NCBI RefSeq assembly: GCF_008365375.1
Contig: NZ_QOKW01000014.1
Span: forward strand, 1 to 64,000
Reading direction: 5' to 3'
From: Roseomonas genomospecies 6
GTDB taxonomy: Bacteria > Pseudomonadota > Alphaproteobacteria > Azospirillales > Azospirillaceae
Length of the DNA stretch: 64,000 nt
This document shows, one piece after another, positions 35,862 to 47,182 of the stretch (positions are counted from its first letter, which is position 1; each line of letters starts with the position of its first letter). Both the position numbers and the translations under genes were made by a program. The notes beneath the pieces were generated by a model that worked only from the letters and a program-made list of their open reading frames with translations, searched no databases and was not told the DNA's origin.

Positions 35862-36620
35862 ATGAGCCGACCGATGAGCAAAGTCCAGGACTCCGCGCCG
35901 GAGAGCAGCCCGGCGCGGGTCCGCCCCCCGCGCGGCCGCCGGGCCGGGCCGGGCCGTCCGGAGGGCACCAGCAACGTGCGCGACCAGATTCTGGACGCGG
36001 CGGAGCTGGAGTTCGCCAACCTCGGCTACGCCGGCACCAGCCTGCGCAACGTCGCCGACCGGGCCGAGGTGACCCAGGCCCTCATCAGCTATTATTTCGG
36101 GTCCAAGCACGGTCTGTTCGAGGAGGTCTTCCTGCGCCGCGGGCGGAAGATCGCCGACGAGCGCATGGAGCGGCTGGAGGCGCTGCGCCGCACGGCCACG
36201 CCCCCGGCGGTGCGCGACATCGTCTACGCCTTCCTGATGCCGGCGCTCGCCATGCGCGAGACGGAGGGGGGCCGCACCTTCATGCGGCTCCAGGCCCGGC
36301 TGCACACCGAGCCGCCGGAAATCTCCTACAAGCTGCGCAACGAGGCCTACGACGCCTCCACCCGCATCTTCGCCGCCGCGCTGAAGGAGGCGTTGCCGCA
36401 TCTGTCGGAGCGGGACGTCTATTGGCGGATGACTCTGATGATCGGCGCCTATCTCTACGCCTTCTCCGACACCCACCGGCTGGAGGAACTGGCGCCGGGC
36501 ATCTGCAACCCCGGCGATCCGGACGAGATCATCACGGAGATCAGCAGCTTCGTCAGCGCCGGGATGCTGGCGCCGGTGCCGGAACCCGCGCGGGCGCCGG
36601 GGAGAGGGAAGCGGGGGTAG
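35862..36620 (+). CDS. TetR-family transcriptional regulator, NicS-like position
   Basis: 252 residues. A Pro/Arg-rich N-terminal tail of 35 residues, then a TetR helix-turn-helix (about 40-90) with TSLRNVADRAEVTQALISYYFGS and KHGLFEEVF. The C-terminal ligand domain includes YWRMTLMIGAYLYAFSD. It follows nicF by 80 bases on the same strand. In P. putida the nic genes are controlled by a MarR protein (NicR) and a TetR protein (NicS); this one would fit the NicS role, by inference. Confidence 0.85.
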   Translation: MSRPMSKVQDSAPESSPARVRPPRGRRAGPGRPEGTSNVRDQILDAAELEFANLGYAGTSLRNVADRAEVTQALISYYFGSKHGLFEEVFLRRGRKIADERMERLEALRRTATPPAVRDIVYAFLMPALAMRETEGGRTFMRLQARLHTEPPEISYKLRNEAYDASTRIFAAALKEALPHLSERDVYWRMTLMIGAYLYAFSDTHRLEELAPGICNPGDPDEIITEISSFVSAGMLAPVPEPARAPGRGKRG

Positions 36621-36644
36621 TTTTTTGGAAAGTGGCTGCGGTGC

Positions 36645-36728
36645 GCCCCCACCCAAACCCTCCCCCGCTCCGCAGGGGAGGGCTTTTTCTCCTCCCCCTG
36701 CGAAGCGGGGGGAGGTCGGGAGGGGGGC
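36645..36728. repeat. family C inverted repeat
   Basis: Left part CCCCCACCCAAACCCTCCCC, inner arms GCTCCGCAGGGGAGGG / CCTCCCCCTGCGAAGC and right part GGAGGTCGGGAGGGGGGCAC. Related to 25209-25308. It lies between the convergent TetR and LacI genes and may serve as a shared end hairpin. Confidence 0.75.
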
Positions 36729-36752
36729 ACCGCCGCAACCACTCCCCACCCT

Positions 36753-37781
36753 TCACCCCACCCCACCCGTCGATCCCCGCGCCACGCAGGTCCCCGACAG
36801 CACCACCTTGCGCGTCGCCCGCTCCGGATCGTCGAGCCGTTCGAACAGCAGAGTCATGGCGGCGCGCCCGATCTCGTGGACCGGCTGTTCGATCACCGTC
36901 AGGCCGGGGCCAACCAGTTCCGTCCAGGGCTCGTTGTCGAAACCGGCCACCGCCAGATCGCCGGGAATCGCCAGCCCCAGCGTCCGCGTCGCCTTCACCA
37001 CCCCCATCAGCAGCAGGCTGTTGCTGACCATGACCGCGTCCGGCATGGCGCCGGAGCGCCGCGCCTCCGCCAGCCAGCGGGCGATCTCCGCCTCCGCCGC
37101 CTCGGCGGTCGGGGGAACGAAGCGCGCCTCCGCGTGCAGACCGTGGGCGGCCAGCGCCGCCTGATAGCCGGCGTGGCGCTCCACCGCCGTGGTGCTGGTG
37201 TTGCCGAACAGGCCGGCGATGCGGCGGTAGCCCTGCGCGTGCAAATGATCGACCAGCAGGGCGGCGGCCTGCGGGTTGTCCAGCACCACCGAATCGAACC
37301 GCCCGGCGGGCGCGCTGCGGTCGATCAGCACCACCGGGAAATCGAGGTCGGCCCGGTCGAGCTGGGCCAGCGTCGCGCGGGTCGGCGCGAAGATCAGGCC
37401 GGTCACCCGCTCCTCCTGCATCAGGCGCAGGTACATGGCCTCCCGCTCCGGGTTCTCGTCGGTGTTGCACAGGATCACCCGCATCCCGGCCTGGAAAGCG
37501 GCGTCCTCCACCGCGCGGCTGACGGCGGTGAAGAAGGGGTTGCGGATGTCCGAGACGATCAGCCCGATGGTCAGGGAATGCTGTGACCGCAGCCGCCGCG
37601 CCGACAGGTTCGGGCGGTAACCGGTGGCCCGCACCGCGTCCTCCACCCGCGCGCGCAGCGCGTCGCTGACCGGGCCGTTGCTCAGCACCCGCGACACCGT
37701 GGCGACCGAGACCCCGGCCTCGCGGGCGACGTCCTTGATTCCGGCGGGCTTGATTCCGATGGCTTTGACGCTGTCGCTCAT
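36753..37781 (-). CDS. fruR: LacI-family regulator, probable FruR of the fructose PTS
   Basis: 342 residues. N-terminal helix-turn-helix IKDVAREAGVSVATVSRVLSNG (about 14-36), hinge YRPNLSARRLRSQ, then a periplasmic-binding-protein-like effector domain beginning LTIGLIVSDIRNPFF. It is divergent from fruBKA with 208 bases between. Near-identical operator sites occur in front of both units. The likely effector is a fructose phosphate, by analogy with Cra/FruR. Convergent with the TetR gene. Confidence 0.87.
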   Translation of the reverse strand: MSDSVKAIGIKPAGIKDVAREAGVSVATVSRVLSNGPVSDALRARVEDAVRATGYRPNLSARRLRSQHSLTIGLIVSDIRNPFFTAVSRAVEDAAFQAGMRVILCNTDENPEREAMYLRLMQEERVTGLIFAPTRATLAQLDRADLDFPVVLIDRSAPAGRFDSVVLDNPQAAALLVDHLHAQGYRRIAGLFGNTSTTAVERHAGYQAALAAHGLHAEARFVPPTAEAAEAEIARWLAEARRSGAMPDAVMVSNSLLLMGVVKATRTLGLAIPGDLAVAGFDNEPWTELVGPGLTVIEQPVHEIGRAAMTLLFERLDDPERATRKVVLSGTCVARGSTGGVG

Positions 37782-37805
37782 GATGATGCGGCTACCGATG
37801 TTCCC

Positions 37806-37819
37806 TGAAATCGTTTCCA
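37806..37819. promoter_or_regulatory. FruR operator in front of the regulator gene
   Basis: TGAAATCGTTTCCA, 25 bases upstream of the LacI-family gene. It matches the fruB site (37907) at 12 of 14 positions, including the AATCGTTT core, and suggests autoregulation. Confidence 0.65.
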
Positions 37820-37893
37820 GTCATTGGGGCCGACCTACCGCCCCATGTGGCACAGTCTGCCCGAGGGAGGCCGCGAATTCAACGCAAACTCCG

Positions 37894-37922
37894 TTGACAG
37901 GGTCAATGTAATCGTTTTCAAT
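37894..37922 (+). promoter_or_regulatory. fruBKA promoter with embedded FruR operator
   Basis: TTGACA at 37894-37899 and TTCAAT at 37917-37922 with a 17-base spacer. The operator TGTAATCGTTTTCA (37907-37920) sits between and over the -10, a layout for simple repression. Confidence 0.65.
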
Positions 37923-37989
37923 CGCAGCGCTGCAAGGACGACGCTCAAGAACGCCCGGCGCCAAACCGAACGGAGGAGACGGACCCGCC

Positions 37990-40520
<2,531 letters not shown>

Positions 40521-40524
<4 letters not shown>

Positions 40525-41483
40525 ACACGCTCGACGACATCCGCCCGGTCGTCACCGTCACGCTGAACCCGGCCATCGACCAGACCATCACGGTGGACGC
40601 CCTGCGCCCCGGCCATGTGCACCGGGCCGGCGCGGTGCTCCGGAACGCCGGGGGCAAGGGCGTGAACGTGGCGAGCTGCCTTGCCGACTGGGGAACGCCG
40701 GTCGTCGCCACGGGCCTGCTGGGCGACGGCAACGCCGCGGCCTTCGAAGCGCTGTTCGCCGCCAAGGGCATCGCCGACCGCTTCGTCCGGCTGCCCGGCG
40801 AGACGCGCGTCAACGTCAAGATCGCCGACCGCGCCGCCGCCGACACCACCGACATCAACCTGCCCGGCCTGACCGCCAACGCCGACGCGCTGGACCGTGT
40901 GCGCCGGACGTTGCGGGAGCTTGTCCTGCCGGGCAGCCCGGTCCTGCTGGCCGGAAGCCTGCCGGACGGGCTGGCGGCGGACAGCTACGCGACGCTGACG
41001 GCGGATCTGCGCGCTCTGGGCGCCCGCGTGGTTCTGGACAGCAGCGGCCCGCCGCTGGCGGCGGCCCTGGCGGCCCCGGACCTGCCCTTCTGCATCAAGC
41101 CGAACCGGCACGAGCTGGAAGCCTGGGCCGGCGCTCCCCTGCCCGCCACCGCCAACCTTCTGGAAGCGGCGCGCGGCCTGCACCGCAGCGGCGTCGCGGT
41201 CGTGGTGGTCTCGCTGGGGGCGGAGGGCGCGCTGTTCGTGGCCGACGGCCCGGCGCTGCACGCCCGCCTGCCGGCGGTCAACGCGCTCAGCACGGTGGGG
41301 GCCGGCGACGCCATGGTGGCGGGGCTGATCGCCGCCTTCGGCGCGGACGCGCCGCTGGAGGGCGTCGCCCGCCTGTCCGTGGCTTTCGCCACGGCGAAGC
41401 TCGGCTGCTTCGGACCCAACCTGCCGGGGGCGGACGCGGTCCGCGCGCTGGCCGGACAGGTCGAACTCTCAACGCTTCAATGA
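40521..41483 (+). CDS. fruK: 1-phosphofructokinase
   Basis: 320 residues, PfkB family. Phosphorylates fructose 1-phosphate to fructose 1,6-bisphosphate. Marks: [12 protein letters not shown] at the N-terminus, [15 protein letters not shown] and the C-terminal [13 protein letters not shown] with the catalytic Asp. ATG within the fruB stop (ATGA), so translation is coupled. Confidence 0.95.
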
Positions 41484-41515
41484 ACGGGGAGCGGGCGACC
41501 GCTCGGGAGGAAACC

Positions 41516-43243
41516 ATGGCGAACATGCTGGCCGTGATCGCGGCAGGCGATCTCAGCACCCAGGCCGTCCTGGCCGCCGAAGCGCTGCGCAAGGCCGCGG
41601 CGGCGCTCGGCCACACCATCCAGGTGGAGGTGCGCTCCAGCCTCGGCGTCCGCAACGCGCTGCCCGCCGGGGCGGCGCAGGGGGCGCAGGGCGTTCTCCT
41701 CGTCGGCTCCGGCGATCTGGGCGAGGAGCGCTTCGCCGGGCTGAAGCGCAGCGCCGCGGCGCTCGACGCCGTGCTGCGCGACGCGCGGGCGGTTCTGGAG
41801 CAGGCTCTGGCACCCGCCCAAGCTCCGGCGCAAACGGGCACGAAGAAGATCGTCGCCATCACCTCCTGCCCCACCGGCATCGCCCACACCTTCATGGCGG
41901 CGGAGGGCATCCAGCAGGCCGCGCAGGCGCTAGGCCACGCCGTGCGCGTCGAGACGCAGGGCTCGGTCGGTGCCCGCGACACGCTGACGGAGCAGGAGAT
42001 CCGCGAGGCCGACGTGGTGCTGATCGCCGCCGACACGCAGGTGGACCTTAGCCGCTTCGCCGGCAAGCGCGTCTTCAAGAGCGGCACCAAGCCCGCCATC
42101 AACGATGGCCGCGCCCTGGTCGAACGCGCCCTGGCCGAGGCGCAGCCCCACGGCGCCGCCCCGGCGCTCGCCGACGGCGCGGCGGCAGGCAAGGCCGAGC
42201 GGACGGCGGCGCAGCGCAGCGGCCCCTACAAGCATCTGATGACCGGCGTGTCCTTCATGCTGCCTTTCGTGGTGACCGGCGGCCTGCTGATCGCCATCGC
42301 CTTCGCGCTCGGCGGCATCTACGTGTTCGAGGACAGCCAGCAGGGCACGCTGGGCAACGCGCTGTTCCAGATCGGGGCCAAGGGCGCCTTCGCGCTGATG
42401 GTCCCGGCGCTGGCCGGCTACATCGCCTTCTCCATCGCCGACCGGCCGGGCATCACGCCGGGCATGGTGGGCGGCATCCTGGCCGCCAATCTTGGAGCCG
42501 GCTTCCTGGGCGGCATCGTCGCGGGCTTCATCGCCGGCTACGCCACCAGCTTCCTCAACCGCAACATCCGGCTGCACAAGAATCTGGAGGGGCTGAAGCC
42601 GGTGCTGATCCTGCCGCTGCTCGGCTCCCTCGTCACGGGCCTCGCCATGATCTACGTGGTCGGCGCCCCGGTGGCGGAGGCGCTGGCGACGTTGAGCGGC
42701 TGGCTGAAGGGGATGCAGGGAAGCAGCGCGATCCTGCTCGGCCTGCTGATCGGCGCGATGATGGCCTTCGACATGGGCGGGCCGGTCAACAAGGCCGCCT
42801 ACGCCTTCTCCACCGGCCTGATCGCGTCCCAGGTCTATACCCCGATGGCCGCCGCCATGGCCGCCGGCATGGTGCCGCCGCTGGGTCTGGCGCTCGCCAC
42901 CAAGCTGTTCGCCGACCGCTTCACCAGGGAGGAGCGGGAGGCGGGCAACGCCGCGGGCGTGCTGGGCATCGCCTTCATCACCGAGGGCGCCATTCCCTTC
43001 GCCGCCCGCGACCCGCTGCGCGTCATCCCGGCGCTGGTGCTGGGCGCGGCGCTGACCGGCGCCATCTCCATGGGCATCGGGGCGGAGCTGAAGGTTCCGC
43101 ACGGCGGCATCTTCGTGCTGCCCATCCCCAACGCCGTCACCCATCTGGCGGGCTATGTGGTCGCCCTGCTGGCCGGAACGGTCACGACGGCGGTGGCGCT
43201 GCGTTTCCTGAAGCGCCCGGTCAGTAGCGTGGCGACCGCATAA
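41516..43243 (+). CDS. fruA: fructose PTS permease EIIB'BC
   Basis: 575 residues. Imports fructose as fructose 1-phosphate. A degenerate IIB' domain (about 1-100), an active IIB (about 108-205) with phospho-Cys C118 in [12 protein letters not shown], and IIC (about 235-560) with eight or more membrane helices and the [11 protein letters not shown] segment. Start at 41516 is chosen for the strong GGGAGGAAACC before it; an ATG at 41480 overlapping fruK would add 12 residues. Last gene of the operon. Confidence 0.94.
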   Translation: MANMLAVIAAGDLSTQAVLAAEALRKAAAALGHTIQVEVRSSLGVRNALPAGAAQGAQGVLLVGSGDLGEERFAGLKRSAAALDAVLRDARAVLEQALAPAQAPAQTGTKKIVAITSCPTGIAHTFMAAEGIQQAAQALGHAVRVETQGSVGARDTLTEQEIREADVVLIAADTQVDLSRFAGKRVFKSGTKPAINDGRALVERALAEAQPHGAAPALADGAAAGKAERTAAQRSGPYKHLMTGVSFMLPFVVTGGLLIAIAFALGGIYVFEDSQQGTLGNALFQIGAKGAFALMVPALAGYIAFSIADRPGITPGMVGGILAANLGAGFLGGIVAGFIAGYATSFLNRNIRLHKNLEGLKPVLILPLLGSLVTGLAMIYVVGAPVAEALATLSGWLKGMQGSSAILLGLLIGAMMAFDMGGPVNKAAYAFSTGLIASQVYTPMAAAMAAGMVPPLGLALATKLFADRFTREEREAGNAAGVLGIAFITEGAIPFAARDPLRVIPALVLGAALTGAISMGIGAELKVPHGGIFVLPIPNAVTHLAGYVVALLAGTVTTAVALRFLKRPVSSVATA

Positions 43244-43268
43244 CAGCGCTGCGATGACGCCACCAAGA

Positions 43269-43282
43269 TGAAAACGTTTACA
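43269..43282. promoter_or_regulatory. third FruR-type operator, upstream of a candidate sRNA
   Basis: TGAAAACGTTTACA; its reverse complement TGTAAACGTTTTCA differs from the fruB operator at one base of 14. It ends 6 bases upstream of the -35 of the candidate sRNA promoter, a location more typical of activation than of simple repression. Confidence 0.6.
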
Positions 43283-43288
43283 TAGCCC

Positions 43289-43317
43289 CTGGACAGAGCG
43301 CTTCCGCGACCCTATGT
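43289..43317 (+). promoter_or_regulatory. candidate sRNA promoter
   Basis: CTGGAC (-35) at 43289-43294, 17-base spacer, CTATGT (-10) at 43312-43317. Transcription would begin around 43324. Confidence 0.5.
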
Positions 43318-43323
43318 TTCTCT

Positions 43324-43402
43324 TGCTGCCTCGGCAGCACGCTCTATAGGGCGTTTCCTCCCTAGACTCAGGCCACGCGCGGTTCCCGTGCGTGGCTTTT
43401 TT
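43324..43402 (+). ncRNA. candidate trans-acting sRNA, MmgR/alpha-r8 (suhB-type) like
   Basis: A stand-alone unit of about 80 bases behind fruA: a hairpin GCTGC-CTCG-GCAGC (43325-43338), then the unpaired pyrimidine-rich GTTTCCTCCCTAG (43353-43365), complementary to ribosome binding sites, then a strong intrinsic terminator. I recall the TTTCCTCCCT element as the conserved core of the alphaproteobacterial MmgR/alpha-r8 family (Rfam suhB), which represses PHB storage genes in Sinorhizobium; this match is from memory. A FruR-type operator lies just upstream of its promoter. Confidence 0.6.
43372..43402 (+). terminator. intrinsic terminator
   Basis: GCCACGCGC pairs with GTGCGTGGC (nine pairs including one G-U) around the loop GGTTCCC, followed directly by six T. 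A textbook Rho-independent terminator on the plus strand, 128 bases behind the fruA stop. Confidence 0.88.
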
Positions 43403-43494
43403 CTGTCCGGATGGAAGGGCGCCGGTCCCAAATCTCTCCCTTGCCTCGGGCGGGCGAAGCTGAGAAGCCGAAGGGGAAACGCACGAGGACCAGA

Positions 43495-44088
43495 ATGCCC
43501 CGCAACAGACCGATCATCGCAGCGCCCATGGCCGCCGCCGTCCTGGCCGCCCTGACCGCCGGATGCACCGACGTGAAGGAGAGCCTGCCGTCCCGGACCG
43601 CCACCGAGCAGCTTCTGATCTCCAGCGCCGCGGACAACGCCGCCAACCGCCTGCGGCTGGATCTGCCGGCGGACAAGAAGGCCTTTCTGGACACAGGGAA
43701 CTTCGACGGGGCCGACGCCCGATACGCGGCCAGCGCAATCAAGGAGTCGCTGCTGCGCCAGGGTGTCCGCCTCGTCAGCGACCGGGCCGCCGCCGACACG
43801 ATCATCGAAATCCGGCTGGGCGCCCTGTCGGTGAACCAGAGCAAGACGGTGCTGGGGATTCCCCCGATCACCCTGCCCGGCACGATCACCCTGCCGGAGG
43901 CGTCGGTCTACAGCTCCACCGAGAATCAGGCGGTCGCGAAATTCTCGGCCTTCGCCTACGACAACCGGAGCGGCGCCCTGGTCGCCTCCACGGAACCGGC
44001 CTACGGCCTGTCGGGGGAGCAGAGCTACCGGGCGATGACGCTGTTCTCCTGGCGTACGTCGCCGCCCTACCCCGAAGACATCAACTGA
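43495..44088 (+). CDS. lipoprotein, DUF6655-like
   Basis: 197 residues. The start at 43495 gives a lipoprotein signal MPRNRPIIAAPMAAAVLAALTAGC with lipobox LTAGC. The mature part follows a pattern I associate with DUF6655: VKESLPSRTATEQLLISSAADNA, a middle ADTIIEIRLGALS and FAYDNRSGALVAS. Probably outer-membrane anchored and facing the periplasm. Function unknown. Confidence 0.75.
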   Translation: MPRNRPIIAAPMAAAVLAALTAGCTDVKESLPSRTATEQLLISSAADNAANRLRLDLPADKKAFLDTGNFDGADARYAASAIKESLLRQGVRLVSDRAAADTIIEIRLGALSVNQSKTVLGIPPITLPGTITLPEASVYSSTENQAVAKFSAFAYDNRSGALVASTEPAYGLSGEQSYRAMTLFSWRTSPPYPEDIN

Positions 44089-44102
44089 AGCGGAATGCCG
44101 GA

Positions 44103-44162
44103 AGGGCGATGGCGCCGGCGCTCGAAGAGCGATGACGCCGACATCCAAAGGGCGATGGCGCC
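44103..44162. repeat. three-copy 23-base tandem repeat
   Basis: AGGGCGATGGCGCC at 44103, AGAGCGATGACGCC at 44126 and AGGGCGATGGCGCC at 44149, exactly 23 bases apart, in the gap between the convergent lipoprotein and NarL-type regulator genes. Confidence 0.7.
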
Positions 44163-44256
44163 CGAGGGCCCCCCGATCCGGGGGACCGCCCCGGAACCCG
44201 CTTCGTCATGGCTTCTTCAGCCCGACCGGGTTCCGGGATAGCGGAGCGTCCGGGTG

Positions 44257-44937
44257 TCAGGCGACGGCTTCCATCGGCTTGTCCACCTTGCCGCCGAAGC
44301 CGTTCTCCAGCGCCCAGATCGCCGCCTGGGTGCGGTTGGAGGCATTGATCTTGCGCAGCAGGCTCTTCAGGTGAACCTTCACCGTCGCCTCGGTGATGTT
44401 CAGGTGGTTGGCGATCATCTTGTTGCTGTCGCCCTGGAGGAGGCGCTCCAGGATCTGGGTCTCGCGCTGCGACAGGCCCTTGGCCGCGGTCGGGCCGTTG
44501 GCGCTGCTGTTGGCGCCGGCCTTGCCGGTGATGAGAAGGGCGGCGAGATGGGTCGGGAAGACCTTTTCGCCGATCATCACCAGACGCAGCGACTGCGCCA
44601 GCGCCGCCGGGGAGATGTCCTTCATCAGAAAGGCGTCGGCGCCGGCCTGGATGGCGTTCGCCATTTCCTGGGCGTCGAGGTGGCTGGCCAGAAGGACGAT
44701 CCGCGCGGTGGGATACTGCTCCCGCAGGACGGTCACGGCCTGCACCGTGCCGTTGGCGGAAGCCGGGTCCATCATGATCAGCTCGGGCATGTCGCCCTCG
44801 ATCATGCCCGGCGGCGGGACGTCGCTGAAACTGGCGGCCTCTTTCGTGATGCGGAACTCCCCTTCGGTGAAGAGAGCCTTCATGCCTTCGCGGAACAGCT
44901 TGTTGGCGTCGATCAGAAAGATGGAGACCGATTGCAT
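44257..44937 (-). CDS. NarL/LuxR-type response regulator, orphan
   Basis: 226 residues. Receiver domain (about 1-125) with phospho-acceptor D57 in LIMMDPAS, S85 in LLASHLD and K106 in FLMKDIS; but only D10 of the usual N-terminal acidic pair is present (IDAN), so Mg binding may be altered. GerE helix-turn-helix at about 155-215 with LSQRETQILERLLQG and ITEATVKVHLKSLLRKI. No histidine kinase is adjacent. The long AT-rich region upstream (44938-45243) holds its promoter. Confidence 0.88.
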   Translation of the reverse strand: MQSVSIFLIDANKLFREGMKALFTEGEFRITKEAASFSDVPPPGMIEGDMPELIMMDPASANGTVQAVTVLREQYPTARIVLLASHLDAQEMANAIQAGADAFLMKDISPAALAQSLRLVMIGEKVFPTHLAALLITGKAGANSSANGPTAAKGLSQRETQILERLLQGDSNKMIANHLNITEATVKVHLKSLLRKINASNRTQAAIWALENGFGGKVDKPMEAVA

Positions 44938-45243
44938 CGTCCAGTCACTCTCGAAGGTGATTGAGATGAGCCACCCTACCCTATCGTTGGCGGGCCGACC
45001 ACCCGTCCGTTAGTAGAATATTAACCAATGAAGCCCGTGGCAGCTCCTCCCATCGGGCATATGCCCCTCCCCGGAAAGCCGGTCCAGGACGCTCCCGGAT
45101 GCCCGGAAACCCAGAAAAACCGTGCTTGAACAGGCATCTACCCACTTTGCGCAGGAATCTGGCGCGGTCCTGTTAATATCACGGCAACCATAATCGGCCA
45201 TTGGTACAGTCATCGTAATTCATCGCTTGGATGGGTGCCCGAC
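44938..45243. other. AT-rich divergent intergenic region
   Basis: 306 bases between the divergent response-regulator gene and a small gene. AT-rich patches at about 45010-45030 and 45165-45225 fit promoters in both directions. No coding sequence or clear RNA seen. Confidence 0.5.
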
Positions 45244-45444
45244 ATGCCGATGGTGTCCATTTGGAAGAAGGTCAGCCCGTGTCACTTCGTGATGCAGGAC
45301 TGCCATCGCCGGATCGAAATCCGTTACCACGCCTCCGGTTCGCAGAGCGGCTGGGGCGTCTACGCCGACGGGACGCTGGTGCAGCAGCGCGCCGCCTTCA
45401 CCGAGGCGCGCGGCATCGCCATGGGTCTGGCGACCGCCGCCTGA
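45244..45444 (+). CDS. small hypothetical protein
   Basis: 66 residues. ATG at 45244 has GGATGGG eight bases upstream; a GTG at 45235 is the alternative. Core RIEIRYHASGSQSGWGVYADG followed by an amphipathic helix resembles small DUF2188-type proteins, weakly. Codon use is typical of the window. Function unknown. Confidence 0.55.
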   Translation: MPMVSIWKKVSPCHFVMQDCHRRIEIRYHASGSQSGWGVYADGTLVQQRAAFTEARGIAMGLATAA

Positions 45445-45547
45445 CGGAGCCGTCCTTGCCCGCCTGATGTCACAGGACGGGCGGGCGGCCATTAACCGGC
45501 TCTTGACGGTGACCCGCGCAGGATGGCCTTCGTCGCAGGAGGCCGTC

Positions 45548-45976
45548 ATGACGTTCCGCCCACTTCCCCTTCCATGGCGCCGTCTGGCGCTCGGCGCCCT
45601 TCTGGGCCTCATGGGGGCCGCCTTCTGGGCCGCGCTGCAACCGCAGTTGGCGCCCAGCGGCCTTTACGGCTTCGACAAGCTGGTGCACGCCGGGGCCTTC
45701 GGGCTCCTGACCCTGCTGGGCGTCCTGGCCAGCGCCAGCCGGCGCACGGCCTTTCTGGCGATTCTGGCGGTCTTCGCGCTCGGCGGCGCCATCGAGGTGG
45801 CGCAATCCTTCGTACCGAGACGCGAGGCCAGCCTGTCCGATCTGGCCGGAGACGTCGTGGGAATCGCGGCGGGATTGGCCACCATCCTGCTGGGTCATCG
45901 CGTCGCCGGACGCATCCGCCGCGCACGCCATGGAATAGTCACGCAGCCCGCGGCGTTCGCGTCCTTACCGGAGTGA
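45548..45976 (+). CDS. VanZ-family membrane protein
   Basis: 142 residues. Start at 45548 chosen for AGGAGG upstream. Four hydrophobic helices with the VanZ motifs FDKLVHAGAFGLL and GGAIEVAQSFVPRREASLSDLAGDVVG. Integral membrane protein; function not known. Independent of its neighbours. Confidence 0.85.
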   Translation: MTFRPLPLPWRRLALGALLGLMGAAFWAALQPQLAPSGLYGFDKLVHAGAFGLLTLLGVLASASRRTAFLAILAVFALGGAIEVAQSFVPRREASLSDLAGDVVGIAAGLATILLGHRVAGRIRRARHGIVTQPAAFASLPE

Positions 45977-46086
45977 GGGATCACCAGGTTCGGTACGGCA
46001 ATCCCGAGTGGCTTCCTCCGTTTTTTCGGTTTGTTCGTATACCAAACCGTGCTATGCCGAAAGGCAGGACATCTGGAGTAACGCTT

Positions 46087-46329
46087 ATGGACTGGCATAA
46101 CGAAAAGGCTAAGACCGGCGCCCGCGCCCTGGAAGCCGCGTTCGGCGTGATGCTGACGGTCTGCGAGGCGACGGACGGCTGGTGGAACTGGCACGCGGAG
46201 CATGAAGGGCTGAGCTGGACCCCCGACGCCCGCTGGTTCGCCACCCGCCGCGAGGCGCAGGAAGCGGCGGAGGAATGGGCCTCCACCCTGGCGCCGCAGC
46301 ATCTGGGCTTCCTCCACCGCGCGGCCTGA
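46087..46329 (+). CDS. small hypothetical protein
   Basis: 80 residues with GGAG before the ATG at 46087. Trp-rich (ATDGWWNWHAEHEGLSW) followed by an acidic helix REAQEAAEEWASTL. Soluble; no family recognised. The preceding 80 bases are AT-rich (TTTTTTCGG, GTATACC), consistent with its own promoter. Confidence 0.6.
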   Translation: MDWHNEKAKTGARALEAAFGVMLTVCEATDGWWNWHAEHEGLSWTPDARWFATRREAQEAAEEWASTLAPQHLGFLHRAA

Positions 46330-46457
46330 CGACACGCGCCCGGCGATGTGCCGGCACTGTGATTGTCGAGCGCGATGGGCAGGGCTTCGGAGACGGTGGC
46401 CGCGCGCCGGGGCCAGGGCCTCGGCGGCGGGACGCAGGCGGACGTTTGCGGGGATGG

Positions 46458-46988
46458 CTATTCCTGGAACTCGTGGGGTCCGCCCGCCGGCAGGCTGTAG
46501 CGGAAGTCGCAGTGGCTGGCGCCCTGCATGATGGTCTGGGTGCGGGTGAAGCGGGCGTCGGGCCGGTAGCCGCACATGAACTCGCCGTCCCGGTTGCAGG
46601 ACAGGATGTCGCCGATCTCCTCCACGCCCATGGCGCGGTAGCTTTCGGCGTAGCGGCAGCGGGTGACGTTGAAGCCCAGCCGTTCGGGCGTGCTCTCGAT
46701 CACCTCCAGCCGCAGGGCGTCCCCGGCGGTCCACAGGGCCAGCCGCTCGTGGAAAGTGGCGAGGTCGGCGGTGCCATGGACGGCGCGGTCCTCCGCGGCC
46801 ATGGCGGCCCCGGCCTCGCGGGCCATCACCTCGATGGCGCGGGCGAGCACGGCGCGCGCCCGCTCCCGTCCGATCTCGGGCACGAGCTGGTCGTAAAGCG
46901 CCTTGGCGAAGGCCGCCTCGATGCGCCGCCGCTCCAGGATGGGCAGGGGAGCGGGGGTGGGAACGGGGGCGTCGTTACCGGTGGTCAT
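46458..46988 (-). CDS. L-2-amino-thiazoline-4-carboxylate (ATC) hydrolase-like protein
   Basis: 176 residues. Family pattern in the second half: TRCRYAESYRAMGVEEIG, LSCNRDGEFMCGY and QTIMQGASHCDFRY. ATC hydrolases open the thiazoline ring on the way to L-cysteine. It lies 194 bases downstream of a PLP enzyme of cysteine desulfhydrase type on the same strand, which suits a route from ATC through cysteine to pyruvate and sulfide. Members also occur without ATC activity, so the reaction is inferred. Confidence 0.75.
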   Translation of the reverse strand: MTTGNDAPVPTPAPLPILERRRIEAAFAKALYDQLVPEIGRERARAVLARAIEVMAREAGAAMAAEDRAVHGTADLATFHERLALWTAGDALRLEVIESTPERLGFNVTRCRYAESYRAMGVEEIGDILSCNRDGEFMCGYRPDARFTRTQTIMQGASHCDFRYSLPAGGPHEFQE

Positions 46989-47182
46989 GGATGCGGTCCT
47001 CTCTCCGTCAGCCGCCCGATAGTGTCATCCTCGCGGCCTCCATGACATAGCTTCCATGACATAGGCGTGATCGGCGGCGCGCAATGCGGCGCGGGCATCC
47101 CGTCGATCGGTGACCGCTCCTGCTCCTGCCAGGTTTCTTGCGGTGGCGATCTTTGCCATTTTATAAAGTGCTTGTTATTGCT

